Source of the DNA: Comamonadaceae bacterium
Lineage (GTDB): Bacteria > Pseudomonadota > Gammaproteobacteria > Burkholderiales > Burkholderiaceae_C
Assembly: GCA_947374485.1 (NCBI GenBank)
Contig: CANCCF010000058.1
Coordinates: 1-21,262 of the forward strand
Direction: 5' to 3'
DNA: 21,262 nt
Part shown: positions 1 to 6,911 of the stretch, one piece after another
Layout: every line of letters begins with the position of its first letter
Position numbering within the stretch: the stretch's first letter is position 1
Position numbers and translations under genes: made by a program
The notes under the pieces: generated by a model
Told to the model about the DNA's origin: nothing
Database searches by the model: none
What the model saw: only the letters and a program-made list of their open reading frames with translations

Positions 1-359
1 TAGGGCGTGTAGGCGGTGTACCAGGCCGGGTTCTCCAGGATGTTGCGCAGAATCACGCCGGGCGTGTGGGTGCCGTAGTAGCCCTGGCCAATAAAGCTCT
101 TGAGCACCCGGTTCTTGTCTGCAATCGCCCGCAACTCGGCCAGTGCCGCCGCCTCTGTCACCGCATCCGGAATGGCCATGCGGCTGCTGCGCGCAATGCT
201 GCCAGGCACGATGCTGGCAATCAGTGCGGCGCGGCTGGGCTCGCCAATGACCTGCAGCATGTGCTGCTCGTCTACGTCGGTGATGCCGATGTGGCGGGCA
301 ACGAATTCGCTGCTGTTTTCGAGCGTGGCAAGGCTTGGGGTTTGGGCAATGGCGGACAT
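1..359 (-). CDS. gcvP: Glycine dehydrogenase (decarboxylating), P protein, N-terminal part
   Basis: This is the N-terminal 119 codons of the pyridoxal-phosphate P protein of the glycine cleavage system; the rest lies beyond the window edge. P protein decarboxylates glycine and passes the aminomethyl group to the lipoyl arm of GcvH. The translation opens MSAIAQTPSLATLENSSEF and continues with FVARHIG and the typical GQGYYGTHTPGVILRNILENP-like block (around residues 90-112), which is characteristic of the family. The ATG lies 17 bases after the gcvH stop, so the gene is the third in the operon gcvT-gcvH-gcvP. No strong Shine-Dalgarno is visible, so translation may depend partly on coupling to gcvH. 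The active-site lysine region is outside the window. Confidence 0.95.
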   Translation of the reverse strand, partial: MSAIAQTPSLATLENSSEFVARHIGITDVDEQHMLQVIGEPSRAALIASIVPGSIARSSRMAIPDAVTEAAALAELRAIADKNRVLKSFIGQGYYGTHTPGVILRNILENPAWYTAYTP

Positions 360-376
360 GGGCAGGGGCTTGGCAA

Positions 377-751
377 TCAGGCGGATTCCGAGAACTGGGT
401 GTAGGCGGTGGCGTCCATCAGCGCGTCGAACTGGGCGCGGTCGGTGAGGGAGATCTTGAAGAACCAGCCCTTGCCCTGCGGGTCGCTATTGGCCAGCGCC
501 GGGTCGGCGCGCAGGTCTTCGTTCACCTCCGTCACGGTGCCGTCCAGCGGCATGTAGACGTCGGCTGCGGCCTTGACGGACTCGACCACACCGGCCACGT
601 CGCCCTTGGCATAGGCTTTGCCCACTTCGGGCAGGTCAACGAACACCACATCGCCCAATGCATCCTGGGCGTGGACGGTAATGCCCACAATGGCATTGCC
701 GTTGTCTTCAAGCTGCAGCCATTCGTGGTCGGGGGTGTATTTGAGGGTCAT
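377..751 (-). CDS. gcvH: Glycine cleavage system H protein
   Basis: This 124-residue lipoyl carrier protein shuttles the aminomethyl intermediate between the P, T and L proteins. It opens MTLKYTPDHEWLQ, the usual start of GcvH. The lipoylation site is visible as VVESVKAAADVYMP, with Lys60 as the modified lysine. The length is normal for the family. A longer reading frame extends 19 codons upstream, but the ATG at 751 is chosen because an AAAGGA Shine-Dalgarno lies just before it and the family consensus begins there. It sits between gcvT (80-base gap) and gcvP (17-base gap) on the same strand. Confidence 0.97.
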   Translation of the reverse strand: MTLKYTPDHEWLQLEDNGNAIVGITVHAQDALGDVVFVDLPEVGKAYAKGDVAGVVESVKAAADVYMPLDGTVTEVNEDLRADPALANSDPQGKGWFFKISLTDRAQFDALMDATAYTQFSESA

Positions 752-831
752 GGAGAAAGGTCCTTTCGGGAAAAATCTGGTTGAAGGAAGTGTTTGATTA
801 CAGCGCATCTGCGCCTACGAAAAAACGCAGG

Positions 832-1986
832 TCAGCCGCGGAAATAACGGGTGGGGTTGAAGGGCATAGGCGCCACTTCCATGGGTACCGGTTTGCCGCG
901 CACAAGGGCGTTGACGCGCGTGCCGGGCGTGGCAAAGGCAGGCGGCATGTAGCCCATGGCAATTGGCTGGTCCACCGTGGGGCCGAGCAGGCCGCTGGTG
1001 ACTTCGCCCATCGGGTTGCCCTGCGCGTCTTGCAACTGCGTGTGTTCACGCACGGGAATGCGCTCCAGCGCCACCAGGCCCACGCGCACCCGCGTGAGCA
1101 AAGGAGGGTTGGCGATGCTGGCCAGAATTTTTTCGGCTCCAGGGAATCCGCCCGCGCGCGCGCCGCCCGTGCGCCGAACTTTTTGCATCGCCCACAGCAA
1201 GTTGGCCTCCACGGGCGTGGTGCTGGCATCGATGTCATTGCCGTGCAGGCACAAACCCGCTTCCAGGCGAAGCGAATTGCGCGCACCCAGTCCTATGGGC
1301 TCGACCTCGGGCTGCGCCAGCAGGGCGCGCGCCAGAGGCAAGGCCTGTGACTGGTGCACCGAGATCTCGAAGCCGTCTTCGCCGGTGTAGCCGCTGCGGG
1401 TCAGAAACACGGGGATGCTTTCAACGCCGGTATTCACCGCAAAGTGCCCACCGGTCATGAAGGTCAGCTTTTCCACGCCCGTTGCCAGGCGCGAAAGTGC
1501 CGTGACGGCCTGCGGGCCTTGCAAGGCCAGCAGCGCCATCTCGGGCATGGGAATGACCTGGCAGCGCTTGCCAATATGGGCCTGGATGTGGGCGATGTCG
1601 GCTACTTTGCAGGCACCGTTCACCACCACAAAAATATCGTCTGCGCGGCGCACCAACATCAGGTCGTCGAGAATGCCGCCTTCCTCATTGAGCAACAGGC
1701 CATAGCGCTGCTTGCCCACTGGCAGGTCGATCACATCCACCGGCATCAGGCTCTCGAACGCGGCCGCCGCATCCGGCCCCACCAGGCGCAACTGCCCCAT
1801 GTGGGACACATCGAACAGGCCCGCTGCCGTGCGCGTGTGGTGGTGCTCGGCCATCAGGCCTGTGGGGTATTGCACCGGCATGGAATAGCCCGCAAAGGGC
1901 ACCATGCGTGCGCCCAGCTCCAGGTGCAATGCGTTCAGGGGCGTGGTGTGCAGGGCGGCAGGCGAGGGCGTTGGGGTAGCAGACAC
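832..1986 (-). CDS. gcvT: Glycine cleavage system T protein (aminomethyltransferase)
   Basis: This tetrahydrofolate-dependent aminomethyltransferase releases ammonia and forms 5,10-methylene-THF from the aminomethyl group on GcvH. Recognisable blocks in order are MVPFAGYSMPVQYP near the N-terminus, GLFDVSHMGQ (folate-domain signature), a central GYTGEDGFEISV block, GLGARNSLRLEAGLCLHGND, and the C-terminal barrel ending RYFRG. About 384 residues, slightly longer than typical. The start is a judgement: a TTG at 1992 is in frame, but a GGAG Shine-Dalgarno sits 7 bases before the GTG at 1986, which is the better spacing. It is the first gene of the operon, directly downstream of the tandem glycine riboswitch. 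Confidence 0.95.
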   Translation of the reverse strand: MSATPTPSPAALHTTPLNALHLELGARMVPFAGYSMPVQYPTGLMAEHHHTRTAAGLFDVSHMGQLRLVGPDAAAAFESLMPVDVIDLPVGKQRYGLLLNEEGGILDDLMLVRRADDIFVVVNGACKVADIAHIQAHIGKRCQVIPMPEMALLALQGPQAVTALSRLATGVEKLTFMTGGHFAVNTGVESIPVFLTRSGYTGEDGFEISVHQSQALPLARALLAQPEVEPIGLGARNSLRLEAGLCLHGNDIDASTTPVEANLLWAMQKVRRTGGARAGGFPGAEKILASIANPPLLTRVRVGLVALERIPVREHTQLQDAQGNPMGEVTSGLLGPTVDQPIAMGYMPPAFATPGTRVNALVRGKPVPMEVAPMPFNPTRYFRG

Positions 1987-1989
1987 GGG

Positions 1990-2054
1990 CAATCTCCATC
2001 AGGGGCAAATAGGGTCAACAGGGCGTGTTGCGGCAACACGCCGTGGTTTGCCCC
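1990..2054 (-). promoter_or_regulatory. Stem-rich leader between glycine riboswitch and gcvT (likely expression platform)
   Basis: On the minus-strand RNA an 8-bp outer stem (GGGGCAAA at 2054-2047 with TTTGCCCC at 2009-2002) encloses a 9-bp hairpin (GGCGTGTTG at 2042-2034 with CAACACGCC at 2030-2022, 3-base loop). A second possible stem, CAACA (2030-2026) with TGTTG (2020-2016), uses part of the same sequence and so excludes the 9-bp hairpin. There is no U-run after the hairpins, so an intrinsic terminator is unlikely and control of translation is more plausible. The Shine-Dalgarno GGAGATTG (1997-1990) is complementary to CAATCTCT inside aptamer 2 (2080-2073), allowing one G-U pair. Confidence 0.55.
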
Positions 2055-2278
2055 CGCTGTCCTCTTTACCTGAGAGATTGGCCGCCACACAGACCAGGCT
2101 GCAGGGCGATTTGCTCCTTCGGTGGCTTGCCGCGCGGGCAAGCTCTCTCCAGTGGGGTGTCGTGCGGCGGGGTTGAACCGCTGCACGCTTGTCAGTCCTT
2201 TTGCCTGAGCGTTCAGACTGCTGCGATCAGCAATCCTGCGCCTTCGGCGGCCTTCTCAAAAAAGACTCTCTCCTGAAC
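2055..2278 (-). ncRNA. Tandem glycine riboswitch upstream of gcvT
   Basis: Two glycine aptamers in series are visible on the minus strand. Aptamer 1 (about 2278-2191) starts with GGAGAGAGTC, contains GCCGAAGGCGCA, and ends CTCAGGCAAAAGGACTG. Aptamer 2 (about 2152-2055) starts TGGAGAGAGC, contains ACCGAAGGAGCAA and ends CTCTCAGGTAAAGAGGACAGC. These are the conserved GGAGAG / CCGAAGG / CUCAGGyAAArGGAC blocks of the family. The element lies directly upstream of gcvT-gcvH-gcvP, the genes for glycine breakdown, where it is expected to turn expression on when glycine is high. Confidence 0.95.
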
Positions 2279-2284
2279 ACCTTG

Positions 2285-2290
2285 ATTCTA
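2285..2290 (-). promoter_or_regulatory. Possible -10 element for the gcv operon
   Basis: On the minus strand TAGAAT lies about 7 bases before the first riboswitch aptamer, where the transcript would be expected to start. No good -35 hexamer is found at 16-18 bases, so this is weak. The space before the etfQO stop codon is only about 30 bases, so any promoter must lie here or inside the end of that gene. Confidence 0.3.
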
Positions 2291-2313
2291 CATGCGCTGA
2301 ATGCGACTCCCGC

Positions 2314-4005
2314 TTACATATCCGCGTAATTCGGCCCGCCCCCGCCCTCGGGCGTGACCCACACGATGTTCTGCGTCGGGTCTTTGATGTCGCAGGTCTT
2401 GCAATGCACGCAGTTCTGCGCGTTGATCTGCAAGCGGTCTTTGCCATCATCGGCCTTCACGTACTCGTAGACACCGGCCGGGCAATAGCGCGCTTCGGGC
2501 CCCGCGTATTTGGCCAGGTTGATGGCAACCGGCACCGAGGCGTCTTTCAGCGTCAGGTGCGCGGGCTGGTTTTCTTCGTGGTTGACGTTGGCCAGGAACA
2601 CGCTGGAGTTGCGGTCAAAGGTCAGCTTGCCATCGGGCTTGGGGTAGACGATGGGCTTGCACTCGGAGGCAGGCAGCAGGTAGGCGTGGTCGGGCTTGTC
2701 GCGGCGCAGCGTCCAGGGGAAGTGGCCGCGCAGCGCGAACTGCTCTAGCCCGTTCATAAGCGAGGCCACGGTCAGGCCCTTCTTGAACCAGGTCTTGAAG
2801 TTGCGCGCCTTGTTCAGCTCGGTATGCAGCCAGCTCTTCTCAAAGGCCGCCGGATAGGCGCTGAGCTCATCATGCTGGCGCCCGGCCTGCAGCGCGTCAA
2901 AGGCGGCCTCGGCGGCCAGCATGCCGGTCTTGATGGCGGCGTGGCTGCCCTTGATGCGGCTGGTGTTCAGATAGCCCGCATCGCAGCCCACCAGGGCGCC
3001 ACCCGGGAACACGGTCTTGGGCAGGGACATCAGGCCACCCGCGGTGATGGCGCGCGCGCCGTAGGCCAGGCGCTTGCCGGTGACTTCGCCCTTGCTGTTT
3101 TCGAGGTAGTAGCGGATGTTGGGGTGCGTCTTCCAGCGCTGGAACTCTTCAAAGGGGCTCAGATAGGGGTTGCTGTAGTTCAGGCCGGTCACAAAACCCA
3201 GCGAGATCTTGTTGTCGGCCATGTGGTACAGGAAGGCGCCGCCGTAGGTGGCCTCGTCCATGGGCCAGCCCGCAGTGTGCAGGGCCAGGCCGGGCTGGTG
3301 GCGCTCGGGGTCGATCTCCCACACCTCCTTGATGCCCAGGCCGTAGGTCTGCGGGTCGGTGCCTTCATCGAGCTTGTATTTTTCAATCAGCTGTTTGCCG
3401 AGGTGGCCGCGCGAGCCTTCGGCAAACACGGTGTATTTGCCCAGCAGCTCCATGCCAATCTGGAAGTTGTCGCCGGGGTTGCCGTCTTTGCCCACACCCA
3501 TGTTGCCGGTGGCGACCCCTTTGACGGAGCCATCTTCGTTGTAGAGCACTTCGGCCGCCGTGAAGCCGGGGAAAATTTCCACGCCCAAGCCTTCAGCCTG
3601 CACCGCCAACCAGCGTGTGACCTCGGCCAGGCTGATGATGTAGTTGCCGTGGTTTTGCACGCAGGGCGGCACCAACAGGTCGGGCGTGCGAAAGGCCGAC
3701 TTCTCGCCCAGGAAGATCACCGCGTCTTCGGTCACCGGCTGGTTCAGCGGCGCGCCCATGGCCTTCCAGTCGGGGAACAACTCGCTGATGGCGATCGGGT
3801 CCATGATGGCGCCCGAGAGAATGTGGGCGCCCGGCTCGGAGCCTTTTTCCAGCACCACCACCGACACCTCTTTGCCCGTTTCTGCCGCACGCTGTTTGAG
3901 GCGGATCGCAGCGGACAGCCCGGCAGGGCCACCACCCACCACCACCACGTCGTATTCCATTGCTTCACGGGGGCCGAACTGGGCCAGAATTTCCTGGTTG
4001 GTCAT
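2314..4005 (-). CDS. Electron transfer flavoprotein-ubiquinone oxidoreductase
   Basis: This 563-residue membrane-associated enzyme passes electrons from reduced ETF (fed by acyl-CoA dehydrogenases) to the ubiquinone pool. The FAD-binding motif VVVGGGPAGLSAA is at residues 21-33. The C-terminal 4Fe-4S cluster ligands are visible as Cys508 (YCPAGVYEY) and Cys532, Cys535 and Cys538 (NCVHCKTCDIKDP). The C-terminus ends with a glycine-rich GGGGPNYADM typical of the family. The reading frame continues 35 codons upstream, but ATG 4005 (MTNQEILAQFGPREAMEYD) is chosen because the extension looks non-coding; the ATG at 3960 is another option. It lies 76 bases downstream of an acyl-CoA-type SDR on the same strand, fitting a role in fatty-acid or branched-chain amino-acid oxidation. 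Confidence 0.95.
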   Translation of the reverse strand: MTNQEILAQFGPREAMEYDVVVVGGGPAGLSAAIRLKQRAAETGKEVSVVVLEKGSEPGAHILSGAIMDPIAISELFPDWKAMGAPLNQPVTEDAVIFLGEKSAFRTPDLLVPPCVQNHGNYIISLAEVTRWLAVQAEGLGVEIFPGFTAAEVLYNEDGSVKGVATGNMGVGKDGNPGDNFQIGMELLGKYTVFAEGSRGHLGKQLIEKYKLDEGTDPQTYGLGIKEVWEIDPERHQPGLALHTAGWPMDEATYGGAFLYHMADNKISLGFVTGLNYSNPYLSPFEEFQRWKTHPNIRYYLENSKGEVTGKRLAYGARAITAGGLMSLPKTVFPGGALVGCDAGYLNTSRIKGSHAAIKTGMLAAEAAFDALQAGRQHDELSAYPAAFEKSWLHTELNKARNFKTWFKKGLTVASLMNGLEQFALRGHFPWTLRRDKPDHAYLLPASECKPIVYPKPDGKLTFDRNSSVFLANVNHEENQPAHLTLKDASVPVAINLAKYAGPEARYCPAGVYEYVKADDGKDRLQINAQNCVHCKTCDIKDPTQNIVWVTPEGGGGPNYADM

Positions 4006-4081
4006 GGGAAGGGTTGCCTTGCTTGGGTGATTGGAGGTGCTGCGGATTTTATTCGCGGAAAGGGCTCGGTGCCCCACGCGC

Positions 4082-4840
4082 TTAACGCGGTGCCAGGCGG
4101 ATGGCGCCATCCAGACGAATCACTTCGCCATTGAGCATGTCGTTCTCAAAAATGTGGCGCGCCAGCTTGGCATAGTCCTGCGGCGTGCCCAGGCGCGAAG
4201 GGAAGGGCACGGCCGCGGCCAGCGAGTCCTGCACCTCTTGCGGCATGCCAAACATCATGGGCGTGCCAAAGATGCCGGGTGCAATCGTCATGTTGCGAAT
4301 GCCGTTGCGCGCCAGGTCACGGGCTATTGGCAGCGTCATGCCCACAATGCCGCCCTTGGAGGCGCTGTAGGCGGCCTGGCCCATCTGGCCGTCATAGGCG
4401 GCCACCGATGCGGTGGAAATCAACACACCACGCTCGCCTGTGGCCTCGGGCTCGTTTTTGTCCATGGCTTCGGCAGCCAGGCGAATCATGTTGAAGCTGC
4501 CCACCAGGTTGACGGTGATGCACTTGCTGAAAGTGGCCAAGGCGTGTGCACCTTGCTTGCCAACGGTTTTTTCGCCGGGCGCAATGCCTGCACAGTTCAC
4601 CAGCCCCATCAACTTGCCAATGGACACGGCCCGGGCCACCACGGCCTGCCCATCGGTCTCGCTGGCCACATCGCACTTCACAAAGGCGCCACCCACGTCG
4701 CGGGCCACAGCCTCGCCCTTGTCCACCTGCATGTCGGCAATCACCACCTTGCCGCCCAAACCTGCCAGCATGCGCGCCGTGCCCTCGCCCAAGCCCGATG
4801 CGCCACCGGTCACGATAAATACCTTGCCTGCGATGTCCAT
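4082..4840 (-). CDS. SDR-family 3-hydroxyacyl-CoA dehydrogenase (HSD17B10-like)
   Basis: This 252-residue short-chain dehydrogenase probably oxidises a 3-hydroxyacyl-CoA or 3-hydroxy-2-methylacyl-CoA with NAD. The Rossmann motif TGGASGLG is at residues 11-18, an Asp at 36 suits NAD, VNCAG is at 81-85, and the catalytic triad is Ser145, Tyr158 and Lys162 (YSASK). The block APGIFGTPMMFGMPQEVQ and the C-terminal GEVIRLDGAIRLAPR resemble type II 3-hydroxyacyl-CoA dehydrogenases. The ATG at 4840 follows a good AGGAG Shine-Dalgarno. A perfect palindrome 25 bases upstream suggests repression by a catabolic regulator. The downstream neighbour, ETF-QO, fits the same pathway. The exact substrate cannot be read from sequence. 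Confidence 0.9.
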   Translation of the reverse strand: MDIAGKVFIVTGGASGLGEGTARMLAGLGGKVVIADMQVDKGEAVARDVGGAFVKCDVASETDGQAVVARAVSIGKLMGLVNCAGIAPGEKTVGKQGAHALATFSKCITVNLVGSFNMIRLAAEAMDKNEPEATGERGVLISTASVAAYDGQMGQAAYSASKGGIVGMTLPIARDLARNGIRNMTIAPGIFGTPMMFGMPQEVQDSLAAAVPFPSRLGTPQDYAKLARHIFENDMLNGEVIRLDGAIRLAPR

Positions 4841-4864
4841 GTGTTGCTCCTGAAAAATGCGTGG

Positions 4865-4886
4865 TTGACGTTTACGTAAACGTCAA
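4865..4886. promoter_or_regulatory. Perfect 22-bp palindrome, probable operator of the SDR gene
   Basis: The 11-base half TTGACGTTTAC is followed immediately by its exact reverse complement. It lies 25 bases before the SDR start codon at 4840. On the minus strand a CATAAT (4892-4887) directly abuts it, so a bound regulator would cover the start of transcription. The ACGTAAACGT core resembles operators of regulators of branched-chain amino-acid and fatty-acid breakdown (LiuR-type and relatives); this assignment is from general resemblance only. Confidence 0.7.
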
Positions 4887-4946
4887 TTATGGCGCATGCT
4901 TTGGCCACTCTTGCCCGGTTCACAATTTCGGGCCCCGCTTTGTGGC

Positions 4947-4952
4947 TATAAT
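4947..4952 (+). promoter_or_regulatory. -10 box of the tRNA-Val promoter
   Basis: A consensus TATAAT lies 15 bases before the first base of the tRNA. The -35 region is weak (ATTTCG at 16-base spacing). Confidence 0.6.
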
Positions 4953-4967
4953 CTAAGGCTACGATCC

Positions 4968-5044
4968 AGGCGCATAGCTCAGCTGGTTAGAGCACCACCT
5001 TGACATGGTGGGGGTCGTTGGTTCGAGTCCAATTGCGCCTACCA
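4968..5044 (+). tRNA. tRNA-Val(GAC)
   Basis: The cloverleaf is complete: acceptor AGGCGCA pairs with TGCGCCT, the D-arm has AGCTCAGCTGGTTAGAGC, the anticodon stem CCACC/GGTGG closes the loop TTGACAT with anticodon GAC at 5002-5004, the T-arm contains GGTTCGAGTCC, and the 3' end ACCA is encoded. The anticodon GAC reads valine codons GTC and GTT. It has its own promoter and is followed by a strong terminator, so it is a single-gene unit. Confidence 0.97.
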
Positions 5045-5055
5045 AATTTGGTAAT

Positions 5056-5092
5056 GAAAAAGCACCTTGCAGCAATGCAAGGTGCTTTTTTT
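5056..5092 (+). terminator. Rho-independent terminator after tRNA-Val
   Basis: A perfect 11-bp stem (AGCACCTTGCA at 5061-5071 with TGCAAGGTGCT at 5076-5086), GCAA loop and a run of seven T. The A-run before the stem means it could also work on the opposite strand. Confidence 0.93.
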
Positions 5093-5138
5093 GTCCGCCT
5101 TAAGAATAGGCGGGCAGTAGAACGCTAGTATTTTGTCC

Positions 5139-5333
5139 ATGGCACGCTATGGGGCATACAAACCGCCACGGCTGGAACAGGTCGATATTGAACTCGAGTT
5201 GAATATCGAACTCATCGAGCGCAGGCGCCACGTCAGGACAGTCCCCTGTCCTGAGGCGCTTGAGCGCAACGACGAAGAGTCCTGGTCCGATTGGGTCACA
5301 TTGAGCGGCATGTCACCGCTGGGGCCGCAGTAA
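5139..5333 (+). CDS. Possible small acidic protein, unknown function
   Basis: A 64-residue reading frame starting MARYGAYKPPRLEQ, rich in charged residues, with a repetitive middle (DIELELNIELIERRRH) and a C-terminal half with ESWSDWVTLSG. No family is recognised. There is no clear Shine-Dalgarno, and a TTG two codons upstream is an alternative start. The segment coding for the repetitive middle is itself a near-perfect 28-bp DNA palindrome, and the next segment forms a strong hairpin, so the sequence may be constrained by DNA or RNA structure rather than by protein. It follows the tRNA-Val terminator and converges on a small regulator gene. Existence as a protein is uncertain. Confidence 0.35.
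   Translation: MARYGAYKPPRLEQVDIELELNIELIERRRHVRTVPCPEALERNDEESWSDWVTLSGMSPLGPQ
5182..5209. repeat. 28-bp near-perfect palindrome
   Basis: The left half TCGATATTGAACTC is followed directly by GAGTTGAATATCGA, which matches its reverse complement except for one G/G pair (5190 and 5201). It lies inside the possible small gene after tRNA-Val. Confidence 0.8.
5233..5254. repeat. 9-bp perfect hairpin with 4-base loop
   Basis: TCAGGACAG (5233-5241) and CTGTCCTGA (5246-5254) are exact reverse complements around a TCCC loop. Flanking GC-rich blocks (GGCGCC before, GGCGC after, with a short bulge) could extend the stem. No T-run follows, so it is not an obvious terminator. Confidence 0.75.
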
Positions 5334-5396
5334 AAGGCAAGCCGCCAAGGTGCCGTCTTCACCCACCGGTCAATGGCCTGCCCGGGCGCAAAGCAT

Positions 5397-5630
5397 TTAT
5401 CCCTCCGGCGGAGGCATGAGAGACTGGATCTGGACTTTCAATGTGCACGCGATGGTTGCCAAAACCATGATGGAGGGGTTGGCCACGCCGTTCTCTATAC
5501 GAGAAAGGTAGGTGCGGTAAATTCCGGACTTTTCCGCCAGGTCCTCCTGGCTCATGGCGGCTTCACGCCGAAAATGCCTGATTTGCCTGCCGATTACCGG
5601 CAGGGGATTTGGCCATGTTTGTGGTGACAT
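5397..5630 (-). CDS. Small XRE-family DNA-binding regulator
   Basis: A 77-residue protein that is essentially one helix-turn-helix domain: IGRQIRHFRREAAMSQEDLAEKSG (residues 13-36), then the recognition part IYRTYLSRIENGVANPSIMVLATIA (37-61), the standard HTH_3 pattern. It has no sensor domain. The start at 5630 is preferred over the adjacent ATG at 5633 because a GGGGGAGG Shine-Dalgarno then has 6-base spacing. The frame is open further upstream but that part looks non-coding. Its target is unknown; no toxin partner is visible next to it. The neighbouring intergenic region (to 6281) may hold its operator. Confidence 0.85.
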   Translation of the reverse strand: MSPQTWPNPLPVIGRQIRHFRREAAMSQEDLAEKSGIYRTYLSRIENGVANPSIMVLATIACTLKVQIQSLMPPPEG

Positions 5631-5633
5631 CAT

Positions 5634-6281
5634 GCACCTCCCCCAAAGACTTGCTGAGCCGGCAAAGACACAATTGCCAACCCCTCTATTCACAGCAGCA
5701 ACGTTCCCTTTGAATGTGCACAGCCGAGGCAAAGCGCGCTCTGCATGAAGCTTCACTTCCGGTTCAGGTTACGCTGTTGTTTCCCGGTCAGTTGCAAGAT
5801 CCAGACCCCTGTGGCGAATCCGCCTGCACAGTTGGTGGTCTTGTTGCAAATTCAGATCCGGCGAAGTTGCACACAACTGGAAGTTGTGTGACTCGCTGAT
5901 CTTTTTGCACATCTGCGCCATTGGACTGGCGCTACCATGGCATGGTCATAAAGATCGCCCCTGGCAAACCTCCTGGCTGGGGCCCCGGCATGCTGCGGTT
6001 TGGCGTGCACCAAATTCTCCGCACATTTCCGTCTTCTCAAGCCCAGTCTATTGCCATTGGAATGACCACACCCCTGTACTATGAATGGTCACTGAATCGG
6101 ACATTTGGCCGACTTACCGGCGCGTCCTGTTCTGCCGTCTTTGGCTGGTGACTTGTTGCCGGTGGTATGGTCCTGAGGCCGGCGGAATCCAGATGCCGCA
6201 GTGGTCGGCCTCTTGCTTTAGCCAGCGTGGCAATTGCATGGATTGCCGGGGGATCATGCCAAAAAGGTCAGGTGATTTTTG
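5634..6281. other. About 650-bp stretch with no convincing gene
   Basis: Several short open frames exist on both strands but none has a good ribosome binding site or a recognisable protein pattern. The longest on the plus strand (ATG at 5942 to 6151, ending SCSAVFGW) shows no clear codon bias. An inverted repeat CACACAACT/AGTTGTGTG (5870-5878 and 5882-5890, 3-base spacer) is a candidate operator or hairpin. The stretch separates the XRE regulator from the GNAT gene, so it must contain the promoters of one or both. Confidence 0.5.
5870..5890. repeat. Inverted repeat in the XRE-GNAT intergenic region
   Basis: Two 9-base arms, CACACAACT and AGTTGTGTG, perfectly complementary with a GGA spacer. 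Possible protein-binding site; no consensus is recognised. Confidence 0.55.
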
Positions 6282-6890
6282 ATGTACCAATTTCGAAGTG
6301 CCACGGCGCAGGATGCGGACGCCGTGCTGCCCCTGATCTACAGCTCCGGGCCCCAGGCCATTGACTACGCCTTTGCCTGCCAGGGCACAAGCAGCCACGA
6401 CTTTTTGCGCTTTGCCTTCACCGATGGCAAAGGCCTTCTGGGTTACCGCAACCACACGGTGGCCGTGCTGGACGGGCAGGTTCAGGGGGTTGCCGCCTTT
6501 TACAACCTGTTCGACTACCTGCGGCTCACCCTGCAGCACCTGGGGCAAGTGTGGCGCTTTTATCCCGCACGGCACTTTATCGGCCTGCTGTGGCGTGGCC
6601 ACCATCTGCAATCGGTCATGCCCCCACCGGGGCAGCGCACACACTACGTGGCCCACTTTGGCGTCAGCCCGGCCTTTCGCAGCAAAGGCATAGGCACAGC
6701 ATTACTGGACTACGAGCGGGCTGTCGGGCGGGCACAGGGGCGCAGCCACTACGCCATCGATGTGTCGGTGGACAACCCGCGCGCGCAGGCCCTGTATGCG
6801 CGCTATGGCTTTTCCATCCAGGCAGAAAACCGCTTTGCAGGTCCACCCGGTGCGGTGCCCAACGGCCGGCGCCTGACCATGCCCTTGTAG
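6282..6890 (+). CDS. GNAT-family N-acetyltransferase
   Basis: A 202-residue acetyl-CoA-dependent acetyltransferase of unknown substrate. It starts MYQFRSATAQDADAVLPLIY, a common GNAT opening. The acetyl-CoA-binding motif A is FGVSPAFRSKGIGTALLDYE, with RSKGIG at residues 133-138, followed by motif B IDVSVDNPRAQALYARYGF, both strongly typical. The ATG at 6282 is chosen because AGGTGA lies 7 bases upstream; a TTG one codon earlier is in frame. It is transcribed towards the capsule operon and its stop is only 21 bases from the end of the LtaS-like gene, with no clear terminator between them. Confidence 0.9.
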   Translation: MYQFRSATAQDADAVLPLIYSSGPQAIDYAFACQGTSSHDFLRFAFTDGKGLLGYRNHTVAVLDGQVQGVAAFYNLFDYLRLTLQHLGQVWRFYPARHFIGLLWRGHHLQSVMPPPGQRTHYVAHFGVSPAFRSKGIGTALLDYERAVGRAQGRSHYAIDVSVDNPRAQALYARYGFSIQAENRFAGPPGAVPNGRRLTMPL

Positions 6891-6911
6891 GGCCGGGCCA
6901 GCCGCCAAGCC

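Noticed and set aside
2824..4134. Long plus-strand open frame (436 codons) opposite the ETF-QO gene
   Set aside because: It is the antisense shadow of a clearly identified gene with high G+C codons; its translation is rich in His, Gln, Gly and Ala without any family pattern.
5095..5113. CCGCCT/AGGCGG hairpin directly after the tRNA-Val terminator as a second terminator
   Set aside because: It has a 6-bp stem and no T-run, and the strong terminator lies just before it.
5921..6151. 76-codon plus-strand open frame (TTG start; ATG at 5942)
   Set aside because: No ribosome binding site, no codon bias and no known family; too weak to call a gene.
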